Shown piece by piece: positions 1-9,817 of a stretch of DNA of 64,000 bases. Position numbers and translations under genes: made by a program. The stretch covers positions 4,712,001 to 4,776,000 of the forward strand of contig NZ_CP046115.1 of the NCBI RefSeq assembly GCF_009707385.1. Reading direction: 5' to 3'. Origin of the DNA: Klebsiella oxytoca. Lineage in GTDB: Bacteria; Pseudomonadota; Gammaproteobacteria; Enterobacterales; Enterobacteriaceae. Positions within the stretch are counted from its first letter, which is position 1; every line of letters starts with the position of its first letter. The notes under the pieces were generated by a model. It did no database searches and had not been told where the DNA came from. It worked only from the letters and a program-made list of their open reading frames with translations.

Positions 1-931
1 GCTTAGCTCTGACCGTCGCCACGCTGAAAAGCGCCGCCTGGGCCGTTTCGGCCTCCGCCAGCGCTGCCTCGGCTTCGCTCAAACGCTCCCGCAGCAGCGT
101 GGTTGCCTTACGCGGGACAATGCCGCCAAACAATACCAGCGCGTGCCGTACGCGGGCGATGGCGTGCAGAATCTCCGCTTTCGCCTTCAGATTGCCGCAA
201 TTGAGGACTTCATCGTGATATAGCCAGTGCGCCAGCGCGCTTTCCAGCGCCGCTTCCAGCCCCTGTTCGACGCTGGCCTTCGGCACCACGCGGAGAATGG
301 ATAGCGCCGTCAGCTGGCGCTCTTCATTGCCCTGCGCCAGATGGTAACCACGCGCCGCTTTGCTCAGGCTTCCCTGGCGCAGCACGCCGGTGTCCAGCAG
401 GCGACGGGCAAGAGTGAGAATGTCCTGCGTATTACCGGACAAGAGCTCCAGCTCCAGTTCACAAATCGGCTGACTATGCTCGCCGGCTTTGACTTCGCCG
501 CGGTCGAGAGCGATTTCAATTTCGCTGCCGCCCTCCTTCACCATCCACTTTTCACGCTCAAAATCAGTGCTGAAAAGCGGCTGTACGTTCTGCGCAAGTT
601 CCGCCGGCAGTTCATCCTGCGGCCAGACTTCGGCCGGCAGTTTATCCAGCGCCAGCTCCGCGGTTTCCAGCGGGATGTTATATTCCGGACGCTGATGCAG
701 GCCGCCCACCGCGCGGCCGGCGATTTTCAGCGTCATTTCATAGCGCCCCTGGTCGCCGCGAATGCGCAGCCCCATATCGTGGCGGCGCAGCCAGTTATCC
801 GCCGTTTCGTAGTAGATATTCAGCAATTGACCTGCGGGCGTATGCTTTGCCTCAAGCGTATTGAGGTGCTGACGCAGCGCGTCAACCCCATCCTGAGCGA
901 CGATAAACTTTAATTCGATTTCTTGAGCCAT
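1..931 (-). CDS. ygiF: Inorganic triphosphatase YgiF, C-terminus cut by window edge
   Basis: Reads leftward from an ATG at 931-929 with no stop before base 1, so the C-terminal part lies outside the window. The N-terminus begins MAQEIEIKF and contains the ExExK signature of the CYTH triphosphate-tunnel fold. The middle and visible end resemble the CHAD helical domain of E. coli YgiF. The family hydrolyses inorganic tripolyphosphate in the cytoplasm. It is divergent from ygiM, as in E. coli. Identity rests on recall of the E. coli protein and the conserved neighbourhood. The missing C-terminus could hold a defect that cannot be judged here. Confidence 0.9.
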   Translation of the reverse strand, partial: MAQEIELKFIVAQDGVDALRQHLNTLEAKHTPAGQLLNIYYETADNWLRRHDMGLRIRGDQGRYEMTLKIAGRAVGGLHQRPEYNIPLETAELALDKLPAEVWPQDELPAELAQNVQPLFSTDFEREKWMVKEGGSEIEIALDRGEVKAGEHSQPICELELELLSGNTQDILTLARRLLDTGVLRQGSLSKAARGYHLAQGNEERQLTALSILRVVPKASVEQGLEAALESALAHWLYHDEVLNCGNLKAKAEILHAIARVRHALVLFGGIVPRKATTLLRERLSEAEAALAEAETAQAALFSVATVRAK

Positions 932-1145
932 GACTGAATTCTTCCGCTTATATGCTGTGCCGGGAAATTGCGGCGAACTAACAACGATATTTCTTGTCAG
1001 TAGATAGTATTTTGCGGCGAATCGCCATGCAATGCGCATTTTGCCGGGCCACCTCCTGGATGATTCCGATTGTGGCGGAAAACTTTGCGTCGCTTCGGCG
1101 ATGCCACTACTATCGTTCAACTTTTTATGACCAAACGATGACCTG

Positions 1146-1766
1146 ATGCCAAAATTACGCCTTATTACATTGACTTTGCTGGCGCTGAGCGCCGCCACGG
1201 CGGTTCACGCGGAAGAAAAGCGTTACGTTTCAGATGAACTGAATACCTGGGTTCGCAGCGGTCCGGGTGATAACTATCGCCTTGTCGGAACCATCAACGC
1301 CGGGGAAGAAGTCGCCGTGCTGCAGACCAACGACAGCACGAGCTATGCTCAGGTACGCGACAGCAGCGGCCGTACTGCCTGGATCCCACTGAAAGAGCTG
1401 AGCAACGAGCCCAGCCTGCGCACCCGCGTACCGGATCTGGAAAACCAGGTCAAAACCCTGACCGATAAACTGAACAACATAGATACCACCTGGAACCAGC
1501 GCACGGCGGACATGCAGAAGAAGGTTGCTGGTAGCGATGCCGTCATCAACGGCCTGAAAGAAGAGAACCAAAAGCTGAAAAACGAGCTGGTTGTCGCACA
1601 GAAGAAGGTCAATGCCGCTAATCTGCAGCTTGATGACAAACAGCGCACCATTATCATGCAGTGGTTTATGTACGGCGGCGGCGTGCTTGGCGTCGGCCTG
1701 ATTCTCGGTCTGGTGCTGCCGCACCTGGTGCCGAGCCGTAAACGCAAAGACCGTTGGATGAACTAA
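1146..1766 (+). CDS. ygiM: SH3-domain membrane-anchored protein YgiM
   Basis: A 206-residue protein with a signal peptide (residues about 1-22, ending AVHA), a bacterial SH3b domain (about 25-90, with the typical LNTWVRSGPGDNYR start), a charged coiled-coil stretch (about 95-165) and one C-terminal transmembrane helix (about 170-192) followed by the basic tail SRKRKDRW. This is the layout of the 'SH3 and anchor domain' family represented by E. coli YgiM. Its biochemical role is not settled; it is probably an envelope protein facing the periplasm. It lies 60 bp upstream of cca and may be co-transcribed with it. Confidence 0.93.
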   Translation: MPKLRLITLTLLALSAATAVHAEEKRYVSDELNTWVRSGPGDNYRLVGTINAGEEVAVLQTNDSTSYAQVRDSSGRTAWIPLKELSNEPSLRTRVPDLENQVKTLTDKLNNIDTTWNQRTADMQKKVAGSDAVINGLKEENQKLKNELVVAQKKVNAANLQLDDKQRTIIMQWFMYGGGVLGVGLILGLVLPHLVPSRKRKDRWMN

Positions 1767-1826
1767 TTCGTCTTCTCTGCCAGACTTACGTATCATCGTA
1801 AGAAAATGAAGACGGGAGAGTAAGGC

Positions 1827-3068
1827 GTGAAGGTTTATCTGGTCGGTGGTGCAGTGCGGGATGCGTTATTAAGACTACCGGTTAAGGATAAAGATTGGGT
1901 TGTGGTGGGTGCCACGCCTCAGCAGCTTCTCGACGCGGGCTACCAGCAGGTAGGCCGCGATTTTCCCGTGTTCCTTCATCCGCAAAGCCGCGAAGAGTAT
2001 GCCCTGGCGCGTACCGAGCGAAAATCCGGGGCCGGCTATACCGGCTTTACCTGCTATGCCGCTGCCGACGTCACTCTTGAACAAGATCTGCTGCGTCGCG
2101 ATTTGACCATCAACGCGCTGGCCCAGGACGCCGATGGTGAGATTATCGATCCCTACGGCGGCCAGGCCGATTTACGCCAGCGTCTGCTGCGCCACGTTTC
2201 GCCCGCCTTCAGCGAAGACCCGTTACGCGTTCTGCGCGTGGCGCGGTTTGCCGCCCGCTACGCGCATCTGGGATTCCGCATCGCCGATGAAACCATGACG
2301 CTGATGCGCACGATGACCGATGCCGGTGAGCTTGCGCACCTTACGCCCGAGCGGGTGTGGAAAGAGACGGAAAGCGCCCTTACCACCCGCAACCCGCAGG
2401 TTTTCTTCCAGACCTTACGCGACTGCCGTGCGCTCAAGGTGCTATTCCCGGAAGTCGACGCTCTTTATGGCGTACCGGCTCCGGCAAAATGGCATCCGGA
2501 AATTGATACCGGGCTGCACACTCTGATGACCGTCACCATGGCAGCGATGCTTTCACCGGAAGTCGACGTGCGTTTCGCGACGCTATGTCACGACCTGGGG
2601 AAAGGATTGACGCCGAAGGAGCTCTGGCCGCGTCACCATGGCCACGGTCCGGCAGGCGTAAAGCTGGTCGAACAGCTTTGCAACCGGCTGCGGGTACCAA
2701 ACGATCTCCGCGACCTGGCAAAACTGGTCGCTGAATTTCACGATCTGATCCACACCCTACCCATGCTGCAGCCCAAAACGCTGGTTAAGCTGTTCGATAA
2801 TATCGATGCCTGGCGCAAGCCACAGCGGGTCAGGCAAATTGCCTTAACCAGCGAAGCCGACGTGCGCGGACGTACCGGCTTCGAAGCCCGCGATTACCCT
2901 CAGGGACGCCTGCTGCTGGAAGCCTGGGATGTGGCCCGGGCGGTCTCAACAAAAGAGGTTGTTGCGGAAGGTTTTCAGGGAATTGAGATTCGTGAAGAGC
3001 TGACGCGTCGGCGGATTCAGGCCGTCGCAGAGTGGAAAGAAAAGCGTTGCCCTCAGCCACAGGACTGA
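1827..3068 (+). CDS. cca: Multifunctional CCA-adding tRNA nucleotidyltransferase
   Basis: 413 residues starting at a GTG with GGGAGAG nearby upstream. The protein adds and repairs the 3' CCA of tRNAs. Visible motifs are the nucleotidyltransferase GGAVRDALL at the N-terminus, the metal-binding DKDWVV carrying the two catalytic aspartates (about residues 21-23), the RRDLTINA motif, and a C-terminal HD phosphohydrolase domain with [11 protein letters not shown] (about 250). The HD domain gives the 2',3'-cyclic phosphodiesterase, 2'-nucleotidase and phosphatase activities of the gammaproteobacterial enzyme. Length matches E. coli Cca (412). It converges with uppP across a hairpin. Confidence 0.97.
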   Translation: MKVYLVGGAVRDALLRLPVKDKDWVVVGATPQQLLDAGYQQVGRDFPVFLHPQSREEYALARTERKSGAGYTGFTCYAAADVTLEQDLLRRDLTINALAQDADGEIIDPYGGQADLRQRLLRHVSPAFSEDPLRVLRVARFAARYAHLGFRIADETMTLMRTMTDAGELAHLTPERVWKETESALTTRNPQVFFQTLRDCRALKVLFPEVDALYGVPAPAKWHPEIDTGLHTLMTVTMAAMLSPEVDVRFATLCHDLGKGLTPKELWPRHHGHGPAGVKLVEQLCNRLRVPNDLRDLAKLVAEFHDLIHTLPMLQPKTLVKLFDNIDAWRKPQRVRQIALTSEADVRGRTGFEARDYPQGRLLLEAWDVARAVSTKEVVAEGFQGIEIREELTRRRIQAVAEWKEKRCPQPQD

Positions 3069-3072
3069 GGGC
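3049..3072. terminator. Bidirectional hairpin between cca and uppP
   Basis: Arms GCCCTCAG (3049-3056) and CTGAGGGC (3065-3072) pair perfectly around an 8-nt loop. The hairpin overlaps the 3' end of cca and lies just before the 3' end of the converging uppP. No strong T-run follows. A shared terminator is an inference from the convergent layout. Confidence 0.55.
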
Positions 3073-3079
3073 CGGCCGC

Positions 3080-3901
3080 TTAGAAGAAGACCACGTAAAC
3101 CGCTGCCGCCACGATAAAACGGTAAATGGCGAACGGGATAAACGAAATACGTTTAATCAGCTGCAGGAAGGTTTTAATCGCAATCAGCGCAACGATAAAC
3201 GCCGTGACAAAACCGACGGCAAACATCGGAATATCGCTGGCGCTCAGGAACCCAATGCTCTTGTACATATCCAGCACGGTTGCGCCCATCATCATCGGCA
3301 CCGCCAGCAGGAAAGAGAACTCAGAGGCCGCATAGCGGCTCACGCCCATCAGCATCCCACCGGAAATTGTTGCCCCGGAGCGCGAGAATCCCGGCCACAG
3401 CGCCAGGCACTGGAAGCAGCCAATCACGAACGCCTGACGATAGGTCATATCATCTATGCCCACCGCGCGCGGCTGTTTTGGCTTCAGCACTTCCGCCGCG
3501 ATCAGCAGCACGCCGCCCACAATCAGCGCATACATCACGTTTATCGGATTGAACAGAGACTTGATGGAGTCGTGGAAAATCAGCCCCAGCACCACCGCCG
3601 GGATCATTCCTAAAAGAATATGGATAAGCGACAGACGGCCGCTGCCTTCGCCTTCATGAACAGGTTTTTTACCAAAATGAATACCAATAAGACCGAACAG
3701 GCGGCGCCAGAACATCACCACAACCGCGAGAATCGAACCCAGCTGAATCACTACTTCAAAAGTATTTGCGGTATCGCCTTCAAAACCCAGCAGATGCCCG
3801 ACAATAATCATATGGCCAGTACTGGAAACAGGTAAAAATTCTGTTAAACCTTCCACCACACCCAATATTGCCGCCACCAGCAGCGAGTGTATATCGCTCA
3901 T
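3080..3901 (-). CDS. uppP: Undecaprenyl-diphosphate phosphatase UppP (BacA)
   Basis: 273 residues, a polytopic inner-membrane protein. It dephosphorylates undecaprenyl diphosphate so the lipid carrier can be reused for peptidoglycan and other glycans; extra copies give bacitracin resistance. The two family signatures are clear: [14 protein letters not shown] near the N-terminus (catalytic Glu and Ser) and [10 protein letters not shown] in the middle (catalytic Arg). Length equals the E. coli protein. The gene is transcribed toward cca and stands alone; the upstream 200 bp contains a hairpin element. Confidence 0.97.
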   Translation of the reverse strand: MSDIHSLLVAAILGVVEGLTEFLPVSSTGHMIIVGHLLGFEGDTANTFEVVIQLGSILAVVVMFWRRLFGLIGIHFGKKPVHEGEGSGRLSLIHILLGMIPAVVLGLIFHDSIKSLFNPINVMYALIVGGVLLIAAEVLKPKQPRAVGIDDMTYRQAFVIGCFQCLALWPGFSRSGATISGGMLMGVSRYAASEFSFLLAVPMMMGATVLDMYKSIGFLSASDIPMFAVGFVTAFIVALIAIKTFLQLIKRISFIPFAIYRFIVAAAVYVVFF

Positions 3902-3980
3902 CCAATTAAACCCTTTAAAAGTAAAATGAAAAAAACCAGATACGAAGAACTGCGCTAGCAGGCGTAATTATTTGGCCTCA

Positions 3981-4036
3981 GGCAGCGCGCAGAAACGGGA
4001 GCGTACAGGTTGTACGCAAAGATTTCGAGCGCTGCC
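3981..4036. repeat. Nested hairpin element between uppP and folB
   Basis: Outer arms GGCAGCGC (3981-3988) and GCGCTGCC (4029-4036) enclose inner arms GCGTAC (4001-4006) and GTACGC (4012-4017). The 56-bp structure lies in the 200-bp gap between uppP and folB, both on the minus strand. It looks like an intergenic REP-type hairpin. No second copy was recognised in this window, so a repeat family is an inference. Confidence 0.45.
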
Positions 4037-4102
4037 AGGGACAATACGGCAAGAAAAATAACCTGATAGCCGGATTCTATGACCGGTATAAACGCAATTT
4101 GT

Positions 4103-4486
4103 TTAACGAGTATGACCTGAAAAGTTTTGTTTCAGATTAAGGCCACGTTCAATAATGACGCCAACGTTGGCCGCCCGGGCTACTGCGCCAGGCTTGCTGA
4201 CTTTAATACGAACCCATGGAGATTGAAAATTTTCCAGCAGCAGGTCGGCAATTTCTTCCGCCACGCGCTCTACCAACGCAAAGCGCCCGCCCTCGACGTG
4301 GTTGATAACCAGCTCGCTGATATCGGCATAGCTGAGACAATCGCTGACATCATCGCTGGCTGCCGCTTTGCGGTTATCCCACGCCATTTCGATATCGAAC
4401 ACCAGCTTCTGTTCAATGGTTTGTTCCCAGTCGTAAACCCCAATAGTGGTGATTACCGAAAGTTGCTCTATAAATACAATATCCAT
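4103..4486 (-). CDS. folB: Dihydroneopterin aldolase FolB
   Basis: Cleaves 7,8-dihydroneopterin to 6-hydroxymethyl-dihydropterin and glycolaldehyde in folate synthesis; the E. coli enzyme also epimerises. I use the ATG at 4486 (MDIVFIEQL, as in E. coli); a GTG at 4489 directly before it would add one residue. Hallmarks are IGVYDWEQ, LSYADI, the catalytic-lysine region WVRIKVSKPGAVARA and VGVIIERG at the C-terminus. The 127-residue protein runs a few residues beyond E. coli FolB (ending FSGHTR). The gene is divergent from plsY. Confidence 0.96.
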   Translation of the reverse strand: MDIVFIEQLSVITTIGVYDWEQTIEQKLVFDIEMAWDNRKAAASDDVSDCLSYADISELVINHVEGGRFALVERVAEEIADLLLENFQSPWVRIKVSKPGAVARAANVGVIIERGLNLKQNFSGHTR

Positions 4487-4577
4487 CACGACCTGCCTGC
4501 TTTTTGGCTAAACCGGATACCACTTCCGGCCAATTATGCGTATTATCCACAGATGCAAAGACATCCCCTAAATAATT

Positions 4578-4671
4578 TGCGTTGCCGGAAGACAGCGACG
4601 TGGCAAGGCTCCAGGAACATAGCGAGGCTATGCGTCCGGGCAAGCCAGTGCGCAGGGGATCAAACGACACT
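4578..4671. repeat. Hairpin-rich segment upstream of plsY
   Basis: Contains the inverted repeats TTGCC/GGCAA (4582-4586 and 4602-4606) and CATAGC-GAG-GCTATG (4618-4632). It sits between folB and plsY. It may be a REP-type element or part of the plsY leader; nothing in the sequence decides between these. Confidence 0.35.
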
Positions 4672-4689
4672 TTCAAAATGGAACAGCTG

Positions 4690-5310
4690 ATGAGTGCAAT
4701 CGCGCCAGGACTGGTTATCCTCGCCTACCTCTGCGGCTCAATCTCCAGCGCCATTCTTGTTTGCCGTCTCGCTGGCCTTCCTGACCCCCGAGACAGCGGT
4801 TCCGGCAATCCAGGGGCGACTAACGTCCTGCGAATTGGCGGTAAGGGCGCAGCCGTAGCGGTACTTATTTTTGACGTCCTGAAAGGCATGCTGCCGGTGT
4901 GGGGGGCATGGGCATTAGGCCTGACGCCGTTCTGGCTCGGTCTGGTGGCGATTGCCGCCTGCGTCGGCCATATCTGGCCTGTGTTCTTTCATTTTCGCGG
5001 CGGTAAAGGCGTGGCTACTGCCTTCGGCGCGATTGCGCCTATTGGCTGGGATCTTACCGGCGTGATGGCCGGGACCTGGCTGCTCACTATTCTGCTCAGC
5101 GGCTACTCCTCGCTGGGGGCGATCGTCAGCGCGCTGATTGCGCCATTTTATGTCTGGTGGTTCAAACCGCAGTATACTTTCCCGGTATCGATGCTTTCAT
5201 GCCTGATTCTGCTACGCCATCACGACAACATTCAGCGTCTGTGGCGGCGCCAGGAAACCCGTATCTGGACTCGTTTCAAAAAGAAGAACAAAACGCCGGA
5301 GCAGAAATAA
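4690..5310 (+). CDS. plsY: Acyl-phosphate:glycerol-3-phosphate acyltransferase PlsY
   Basis: 206 residues after choosing the ATG at 4690 (MSAIAPGLV, as in E. coli); an in-frame ATG at 4582 lies in hairpin-rich DNA and is unlikely. PlsY is an inner-membrane enzyme that moves an acyl chain from acyl-phosphate to the sn-1 position of glycerol-3-phosphate, the first step of phospholipid synthesis with PlsX. Three conserved motifs are visible: [12 protein letters not shown] near residue 37, [17 protein letters not shown] near 100, and the third hydrophobic block near 180. About five membrane segments are apparent, with a basic C-terminal tail. Confidence 0.96.
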   Translation: MSAIAPGLVILAYLCGSISSAILVCRLAGLPDPRDSGSGNPGATNVLRIGGKGAAVAVLIFDVLKGMLPVWGAWALGLTPFWLGLVAIAACVGHIWPVFFHFRGGKGVATAFGAIAPIGWDLTGVMAGTWLLTILLSGYSSLGAIVSALIAPFYVWWFKPQYTFPVSMLSCLILLRHHDNIQRLWRRQETRIWTRFKKKNKTPEQK

Positions 5311-5389
5311 CCTTTGCTTCGACGCAACTTCGTGACAAGGCGTCAATTGAGCCCCAGGTAATTCGGCTGCGCTCACGCAGCCGCTGCTC

Positions 5390-5406
5390 GAAGTATGACG
5401 GGCATA
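5390..5406 (+). repeat. Terminal fragment of a dispersed intergenic hairpin repeat
   Basis: GAAGTATGACGGGCATA closely matches the end of the element at 63426-63536 (GAAGTATGACGGGTATA), and 13505-13516 carries the related GACGACGGGTATA. Upstream, GGCTGCG and CGCAGCC (about 5365-5383) form a small hairpin. The last bases of the repeat overlap the start of the candidate NAC site for urease. Confidence 0.5.
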
Positions 5407-5418
5407 AGCTTTTCATAT
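5404..5418 (+). promoter_or_regulatory. Candidate NAC binding site upstream of ureD
   Basis: The sequence ATA-N9-TAT (ATA 5404-5406, TAT 5416-5418) matches the NAC consensus. NAC, a LysR-family protein made under nitrogen limitation, activates the urease operon in K. aerogenes. A weak -10-like AATACT at 5443-5448 would put the transcription start near 5455, with the site centred around -44. The match is seen; occupancy is inferred. Confidence 0.55.
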
Positions 5419-5488
5419 GACCGGGATGATCCCCCCCCGATCAATACTCTTCGCTGCTGTTTTATCTTGATTTTGCAGGGGCGCGACA

Positions 5489-6313
5489 TTGCACGGCACC
5501 GTGTTACCACAGAATAAAAAAGGCTGGCAGGCCACGCTGGACCTGCAGTTCCAGCTTCTCGGCGGGAAAACCACGCTCGCCTCTCGTCGTCATGTCGGTC
5601 CCCTCACCGTTCAGCGCCCGTTTTATCCCGAAGAAGGGATCTGCCACCTCTATCTGCTTCATCCGCCCGGCGGTATCGTCGGCGGCGATGAACTGGCCAT
5701 CAGCGCCACGATTGAGCCTGGTTGCCATACTCTGATCACCATGCCCGGCGCCAGCAAGTTTTATCGCAGCAGCGGCGCGCAGGCGCGGCTTCAACAAACC
5801 ATGACGCTGGCCGAAAACTCGACGCTCGAGTGGCTGCCGCAGGATGCGATCTTCTTTCCCGGCGCCAACGCCGCTTTGCACACCGTGTTTCACCTCACCT
5901 CCTCCAGCACGCTGCTGGCCTGGGACCTGCTGTGTCTTGGCCGTCCGGTCATCGGCGAATCCTTTAGCCACGGCGCGCTCACCAATCGGCTGGAAGTGTG
6001 GATCGACGGCTCTCCGCTGCTGATTGAGCGCCTGAGCCTGGCCGATGGAGAGCTGGCCTGCGTCGCGCAGCAGCCGTGGGTGGGAACGATGCTGTTCTAC
6101 CCGGCGAACGAAACGCTACTGGAAGGCGTACGCGAAAAGCTTACGCCGCTGGCAAACTACGCCGGCGCCACGCTCACCGACGGCTTGCTGACGGTACGCT
6201 TTTTAAGTGATGACAATCTGCTTTGCCAGCGGGTAATGCGTGATATCTGGCAGTTTATGCGCCCGCATCTGACCGGCAAAACTCCGCTAACTCCCCGAAT
6301 CTGGTTGACTTAA
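5489..6313 (+). CDS. ureD: Urease accessory protein UreD
   Basis: About 274 residues. UreD binds apo-urease and with UreF and UreG forms the complex that carbamylates the active-site lysine and inserts nickel. The sequence contains the family block VQRPFYPEEGICHLYLLHPPGG as separate conserved motifs, then GGDEL and MPGASKFYRSSG. The start is uncertain: a TTG at 5489 has AGGGG about 8 bp upstream, whereas the GTG at 5501 (VLPQNKKGW), closer to the start I recall for K. aerogenes UreD, is too far from that site. It is the first gene of ureDABCEFG, as in other Klebsiella. Confidence 0.94.
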   Translation: MHGTVLPQNKKGWQATLDLQFQLLGGKTTLASRRHVGPLTVQRPFYPEEGICHLYLLHPPGGIVGGDELAISATIEPGCHTLITMPGASKFYRSSGAQARLQQTMTLAENSTLEWLPQDAIFFPGANAALHTVFHLTSSSTLLAWDLLCLGRPVIGESFSHGALTNRLEVWIDGSPLLIERLSLADGELACVAQQPWVGTMLFYPANETLLEGVREKLTPLANYAGATLTDGLLTVRFLSDDNLLCQRVMRDIWQFMRPHLTGKTPLTPRIWLT

Positions 6314-6322
6314 GAGAACGCT

Positions 6323-6625
6323 ATGGAACTGACACCCAGAGAAAAAGACAAGCTGTTGCTGTTTACCGCCGCGCTGGTGGCGGAGCGTCGCCTGGCCCGC
6401 GGGCTGAAGCTGAACTATCCCGAATCCGTGGCCCTGATTAGCGCCTTTATTATGGAAGGCGCACGCGATGGCAGAAGCGTCGCAGAGCTAATGGAAGAAG
6501 GGCGCCACGTCCTCAGCCGCGAGCAGGTCATGGAAGGCGTGCCGGAAATGATCCCCGATATCCAGGTCGAAGCCACCTTTCCCGACGGCTCGAAGCTGGT
6601 TACCGTCCATAACCCGATAATCTGA
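6323..6625 (+). CDS. ureA: Urease subunit gamma UreA
   Basis: 100 residues, the length of Klebsiella UreA. It is the smallest structural subunit of the cytoplasmic (UreABC)3 urease that hydrolyses urea to ammonia and carbamate. It begins [14 protein letters not shown] and ends [14 protein letters not shown], both hallmark stretches, with the [14 protein letters not shown] block between. It follows ureD by 9 bp and precedes ureB by 9 bp, so the structural genes are tightly coupled. No anomaly seen. Confidence 0.98.
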   Translation: MELTPREKDKLLLFTAALVAERRLARGLKLNYPESVALISAFIMEGARDGRSVAELMEEGRHVLSREQVMEGVPEMIPDIQVEATFPDGSKLVTVHNPII

Positions 6626-6634
6626 GGTAGCGCG

Positions 6635-6955
6635 ATGATCCCAGGAGAATATCAGGTTAAACCGGGCCAGATAGCGCTTAACGTCGGCCGGGCTACCTGC
6701 TGCATTATCGTTGAAAATCACGGCGACCGGCCGATTCAGGTCGGTTCCCATTATCACTTCGCCGAGGTCAACCCGGCGCTGAAGTTCGATCGCCAGCAAG
6801 CGACGGGCTATCGCCTGAATATCGCCGCCGGAACCGCAGTGCGCTTCGAGCCGGGCCAAAAGCGCGAGGTGGAACTGGTAGCGCTGGCCGGAGCCCGCGT
6901 AGTGCACGGTTTTCGCGGCGAAATAATGGGTGAGCTGGAGGCAAATGATGAGTGA
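6635..6955 (+). CDS. ureB: Urease subunit beta UreB
   Basis: 106 residues. This structural subunit packs around the alpha subunit in the (UreABC)3 trimer. It begins [13 protein letters not shown] and contains [17 protein letters not shown], then the [19 protein letters not shown] block typical of UreB. Its 3' end overlaps the ureC start by 8 bp, suggesting translational coupling. Separate ureA and ureB genes agree with the enterobacterial, not the Helicobacter (fused), arrangement. Confidence 0.98.
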   Translation: MIPGEYQVKPGQIALNVGRATCCIIVENHGDRPIQVGSHYHFAEVNPALKFDRQQATGYRLNIAAGTAVRFEPGQKREVELVALAGARVVHGFRGEIMGELEANDE

Positions 6956-8651
6956 GATTTCACGTCAGGCCTATGCCGACATGTTCGGCCCCACCACCGG
7001 CGATAAAGTTCGCCTGGCGGACACCGAGCTGTGGATCGAGGTCGAAGATGACTTAACCACCTACGGCGAAGAGGTCAAATTCGGCGGCGGTAAAGTGATC
7101 CGCGACGGTATGGGACAGGGGCAGATGCTTTCCGCCGGGTGCGTGGATCTGGTACTGACTAATGCCCTGATCGTCGATTACTGGGGGATCGTCAAAGCCG
7201 ATATCGGCGTCAAAGATGGAAGGATCTTCGCGATCGGCAAAGCCGGCAACCCGGACATTCAACCCAACGTCACGATCCCGATCGGCGCGGCCACGGAAAT
7301 TATTGCCGCGGAAGGCAAGATCGTCACCGCCGGCGGCGTCGATACGCATATTCACTGGATCTGCCCACAGCAGGCGGAAGAAGCGCTGGTCTCCGGCGTC
7401 ACTACCATGATTGGCGGGGGGACTGGTCCAGCGGCGGGAACTAACGCCACAACCTGTACGCCTGGGCCGTGGTACATCTCGCGGATGCTCCAGGCTGCGG
7501 ACAGCCTGCCGGTCAATGTCGGCCTGCTGGGTAAAGGCAATGGCTCAAATCCGGATGCGCTGCGTGAGCAGGTCGCGACCGGGGTTATCGGCCTGAAAAT
7601 TCACGAAGACTGGGGCGCGACTCCGGCGGCAATCAACTGCGCGCTGACCGTGGCCGACGAAATGGACGTGCAGGTCGCGTTGCACAGCGACACCCTCAAT
7701 GAGTCCGGCTTCGTTGAGGATACCCTGGCGGCCATCGGCGGACGCACTATCCATACTTTCCATACCGAAGGCGCGGGCGGCGGCCATGCGCCGGACATTA
7801 TTACCGCCTGCGCGCACCCCAATATTCTGCCCTCATCGACCAATCCGACGCTGCCATACACCGTCAACACCATTGACGAACATCTGGACATGCTGATGGT
7901 TTGCCATCATCTCGACCCGGATATCGCCGAGGACGTGGCGTTTGCCGAATCGCGCATTCGGCGGGAAACCATCGCCGCGGAAGACGTCCTGCACGACCTG
8001 GGCGCCTTCTCCCTTACCTCGTCCGATTCGCAGGCCATGGGTCGCGTCGGCGAAGTGGTGTTACGTACCTGGCAGGTGGCGCACCGGATGAAAGTTCAGC
8101 GCGGCCCGCTGGCGGAAGAGAGCGGCGATAACGATAACTTCCGCGTGAAGCGCTATATCGCCAAATACACTATTAATCCAGCGCTGACCCACGGTATCGC
8201 CCACGAAGTCGGCTCGATTGAAGTGGGGAAACTGGCGGATCTGGTGCTGTGGTCCCCGGCGTTCTTCGGCGTCAAACCGGCGACGATCGTCAAAGGCGGC
8301 ATGATCGCCATGGCGCCGATGGGCGACATCAACGCATCTATCCCGACGCCGCAGCCGGTGCACTATCGGCCGATGTTCGGCGCGCTGGGCAGCGCTCGTC
8401 ACCGCTGCCGTTTAACCTTCCTGTCGCAGGCGGCGGCGGAAAACGGTGTCGCTGAACGGCTGAACCTGCACAGCGCGACGGCGGTGGTGAAAGGCTGCCG
8501 CACGGTACAAAAAGCCGATATGCACCACAACGGCCTGTTGCCCAATATCACCGTGGATTCACAAACCTACGAGGTGCGCATCGACGGCGAACTGATAACC
8601 AGCGAACCGGCGGACGTGTTACCGATGGCGCAACGTTATTTCCTGTTTTAA
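6948..8651 (+). CDS. ureC: Urease subunit alpha UreC (catalytic)
   Basis: 567 residues from the ATG at 6948 ([12 protein letters not shown]); an ATG directly before (6945) and another at 6930 are in frame but give non-homologous extensions. UreC carries the dinuclear nickel site. Residues known from the K. aerogenes structure are all present at the expected numbers: His134 and His136 (THIHW), carbamylated Lys217 and His219 (GLKIHE), His246 (ALHSD), His272 (GGGHAPD), Cys319/His320 in the mobile flap (MVCHHLDPD) and Asp360 (SSDSQAMGR). The enzyme is therefore predicted active once nickel is loaded. The gene overlaps ureB by 8 bp. Confidence 0.98.
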   Translation: MSEISRQAYADMFGPTTGDKVRLADTELWIEVEDDLTTYGEEVKFGGGKVIRDGMGQGQMLSAGCVDLVLTNALIVDYWGIVKADIGVKDGRIFAIGKAGNPDIQPNVTIPIGAATEIIAAEGKIVTAGGVDTHIHWICPQQAEEALVSGVTTMIGGGTGPAAGTNATTCTPGPWYISRMLQAADSLPVNVGLLGKGNGSNPDALREQVATGVIGLKIHEDWGATPAAINCALTVADEMDVQVALHSDTLNESGFVEDTLAAIGGRTIHTFHTEGAGGGHAPDIITACAHPNILPSSTNPTLPYTVNTIDEHLDMLMVCHHLDPDIAEDVAFAESRIRRETIAAEDVLHDLGAFSLTSSDSQAMGRVGEVVLRTWQVAHRMKVQRGPLAEESGDNDNFRVKRYIAKYTINPALTHGIAHEVGSIEVGKLADLVLWSPAFFGVKPATIVKGGMIAMAPMGDINASIPTPQPVHYRPMFGALGSARHRCRLTFLSQAAAENGVAERLNLHSATAVVKGCRTVQKADMHHNGLLPNITVDSQTYEVRIDGELITSEPADVLPMAQRYFLF

Positions 8652-8660
8652 GGAGCGCAA

Positions 8661-9134
8661 ATGCTTTATTTGACCCAGCGGGTAGAGACCCCAGCGCAGG
8701 CCACGGCCAGCGTTACCCTGCCGATTGACGTACGGGTAAAAAGCCGTATTAAAGTCACCCTCAACGATGGCCGCCAGGCGGGCCTGCTGCTGCCTCGCGG
8801 CCTGCTGCTGCGCGGCGGTGATATTCTCAGCAACGAAAACGGCAGCGAGTTTGTCGAGGTCATCGCCGCCGATGAGGCCGTTTCGGTGGTGCGCTGCGAT
8901 GACCCTTTTGTGCTGGCGAAAGCCTGCTATCACCTCGGCAACCGCCACGTGCCGCTACAAATCATGCCCGGCGAACTGCGCTACCATCATGACCACGTAC
9001 TGGACAATATGCTGCGCCAGTTTGGCCTGGCCGTGGATTTCGCGCATCTGCCGTTTGAACCGGAAGCCGGCGCCTACGCCAGCGAGTCGCACGGCCATCA
9101 TCATCATCACCACCATCATGAGCACAGTCACTAA
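8661..9134 (+). CDS. ureE: Urease nickel metallochaperone UreE with His-rich tail
   Basis: 157 residues. UreE binds nickel and delivers it to the UreDFG-urease complex. An N-terminal peptide-binding domain (about 1-70) is followed by the metal-binding domain with the conserved YHLGNRHVPLQI motif. The C-terminus ends in a run of histidines (GHHHHHHHHEHSH), the nickel-storage tail of Klebsiella UreE. The stop codon is directly followed by the ATG of ureF, so the two are translationally coupled. Confidence 0.97.
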   Translation: MLYLTQRVETPAQATASVTLPIDVRVKSRIKVTLNDGRQAGLLLPRGLLLRGGDILSNENGSEFVEVIAADEAVSVVRCDDPFVLAKACYHLGNRHVPLQIMPGELRYHHDHVLDNMLRQFGLAVDFAHLPFEPEAGAYASESHGHHHHHHHHEHSH

Positions 9135-9809
9135 ATGCCGACGCCGGAAAAACGTCTGCGCCTGATGCAGCTTGCCAGCAGCAGCCTCCCGGTTGGCGGC
9201 TACAGCTGGTCCCAGGGGCTGGAGTGGGCGGTGGAGGCGGGCTGGGTCCCGGATACCGCCGCCTTTGAGCGCTGGCAGCTGCGGCAGATGGAGCAGAGCT
9301 TTTTTACCGTCGACCTGCCGCTGTTTGCCCGGCTCTACCGGGCCTGCGAAGCGGGCGATCTGGCCTCAGCGCAGCGCTGGACGGCTTATCTGCTCGCCTG
9401 TCGGGAAACCCGTGAGCTGCGCGATGAAGAACGCAATCGCGGCGCGGCCTTCACCCGGCTGCTGGCTGACTGGCAGCCGGACTGCCCGCCCGAGTGGCGC
9501 AGGCTGTGCCAGCAAAGCCAGTTAACCGGCATGGCGTGGCTTGGCGTACGCTGGCAGATAGCCATTCCTGAGCTGGCCCTGAGCCTTGGCTATAGCTGGA
9601 TTGAAAGCGCGGTGATGGCGGGCGTCAAGCTGGTGCCCTTCGGCCAGCAGGCAGCACAGCAGTTGATTCTGCGCCTGTGCGACCGCTATGCGGCGGACAT
9701 GGACAGCGCCCTGGCGACCCCGGACGACGCCATCGGTTCGGCGACGCCGCTTGCGGCTATCGCTTCAGCGCGGCACGAAACCCAGTATTCCCGATTATTC
9801 CGTTCTTAG
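9135..9809 (+). CDS. ureF: Urease accessory protein UreF
   Basis: 224 residues, all-alpha family. UreF links UreD to the GTPase UreG in the nickel-insertion complex and acts as a fidelity checkpoint for metal loading. It contains the N-terminal [21 protein letters not shown] region and the C-terminal motif [16 protein letters not shown] typical of the family. The ATG directly abuts the ureE stop. It ends 8 bp before ureG. No anomaly seen. Confidence 0.97.
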   Translation: MPTPEKRLRLMQLASSSLPVGGYSWSQGLEWAVEAGWVPDTAAFERWQLRQMEQSFFTVDLPLFARLYRACEAGDLASAQRWTAYLLACRETRELRDEERNRGAAFTRLLADWQPDCPPEWRRLCQQSQLTGMAWLGVRWQIAIPELALSLGYSWIESAVMAGVKLVPFGQQAAQQLILRLCDRYAADMDSALATPDDAIGSATPLAAIASARHETQYSRLFRS

Positions 9810-9817
9810 GAGAAGGT

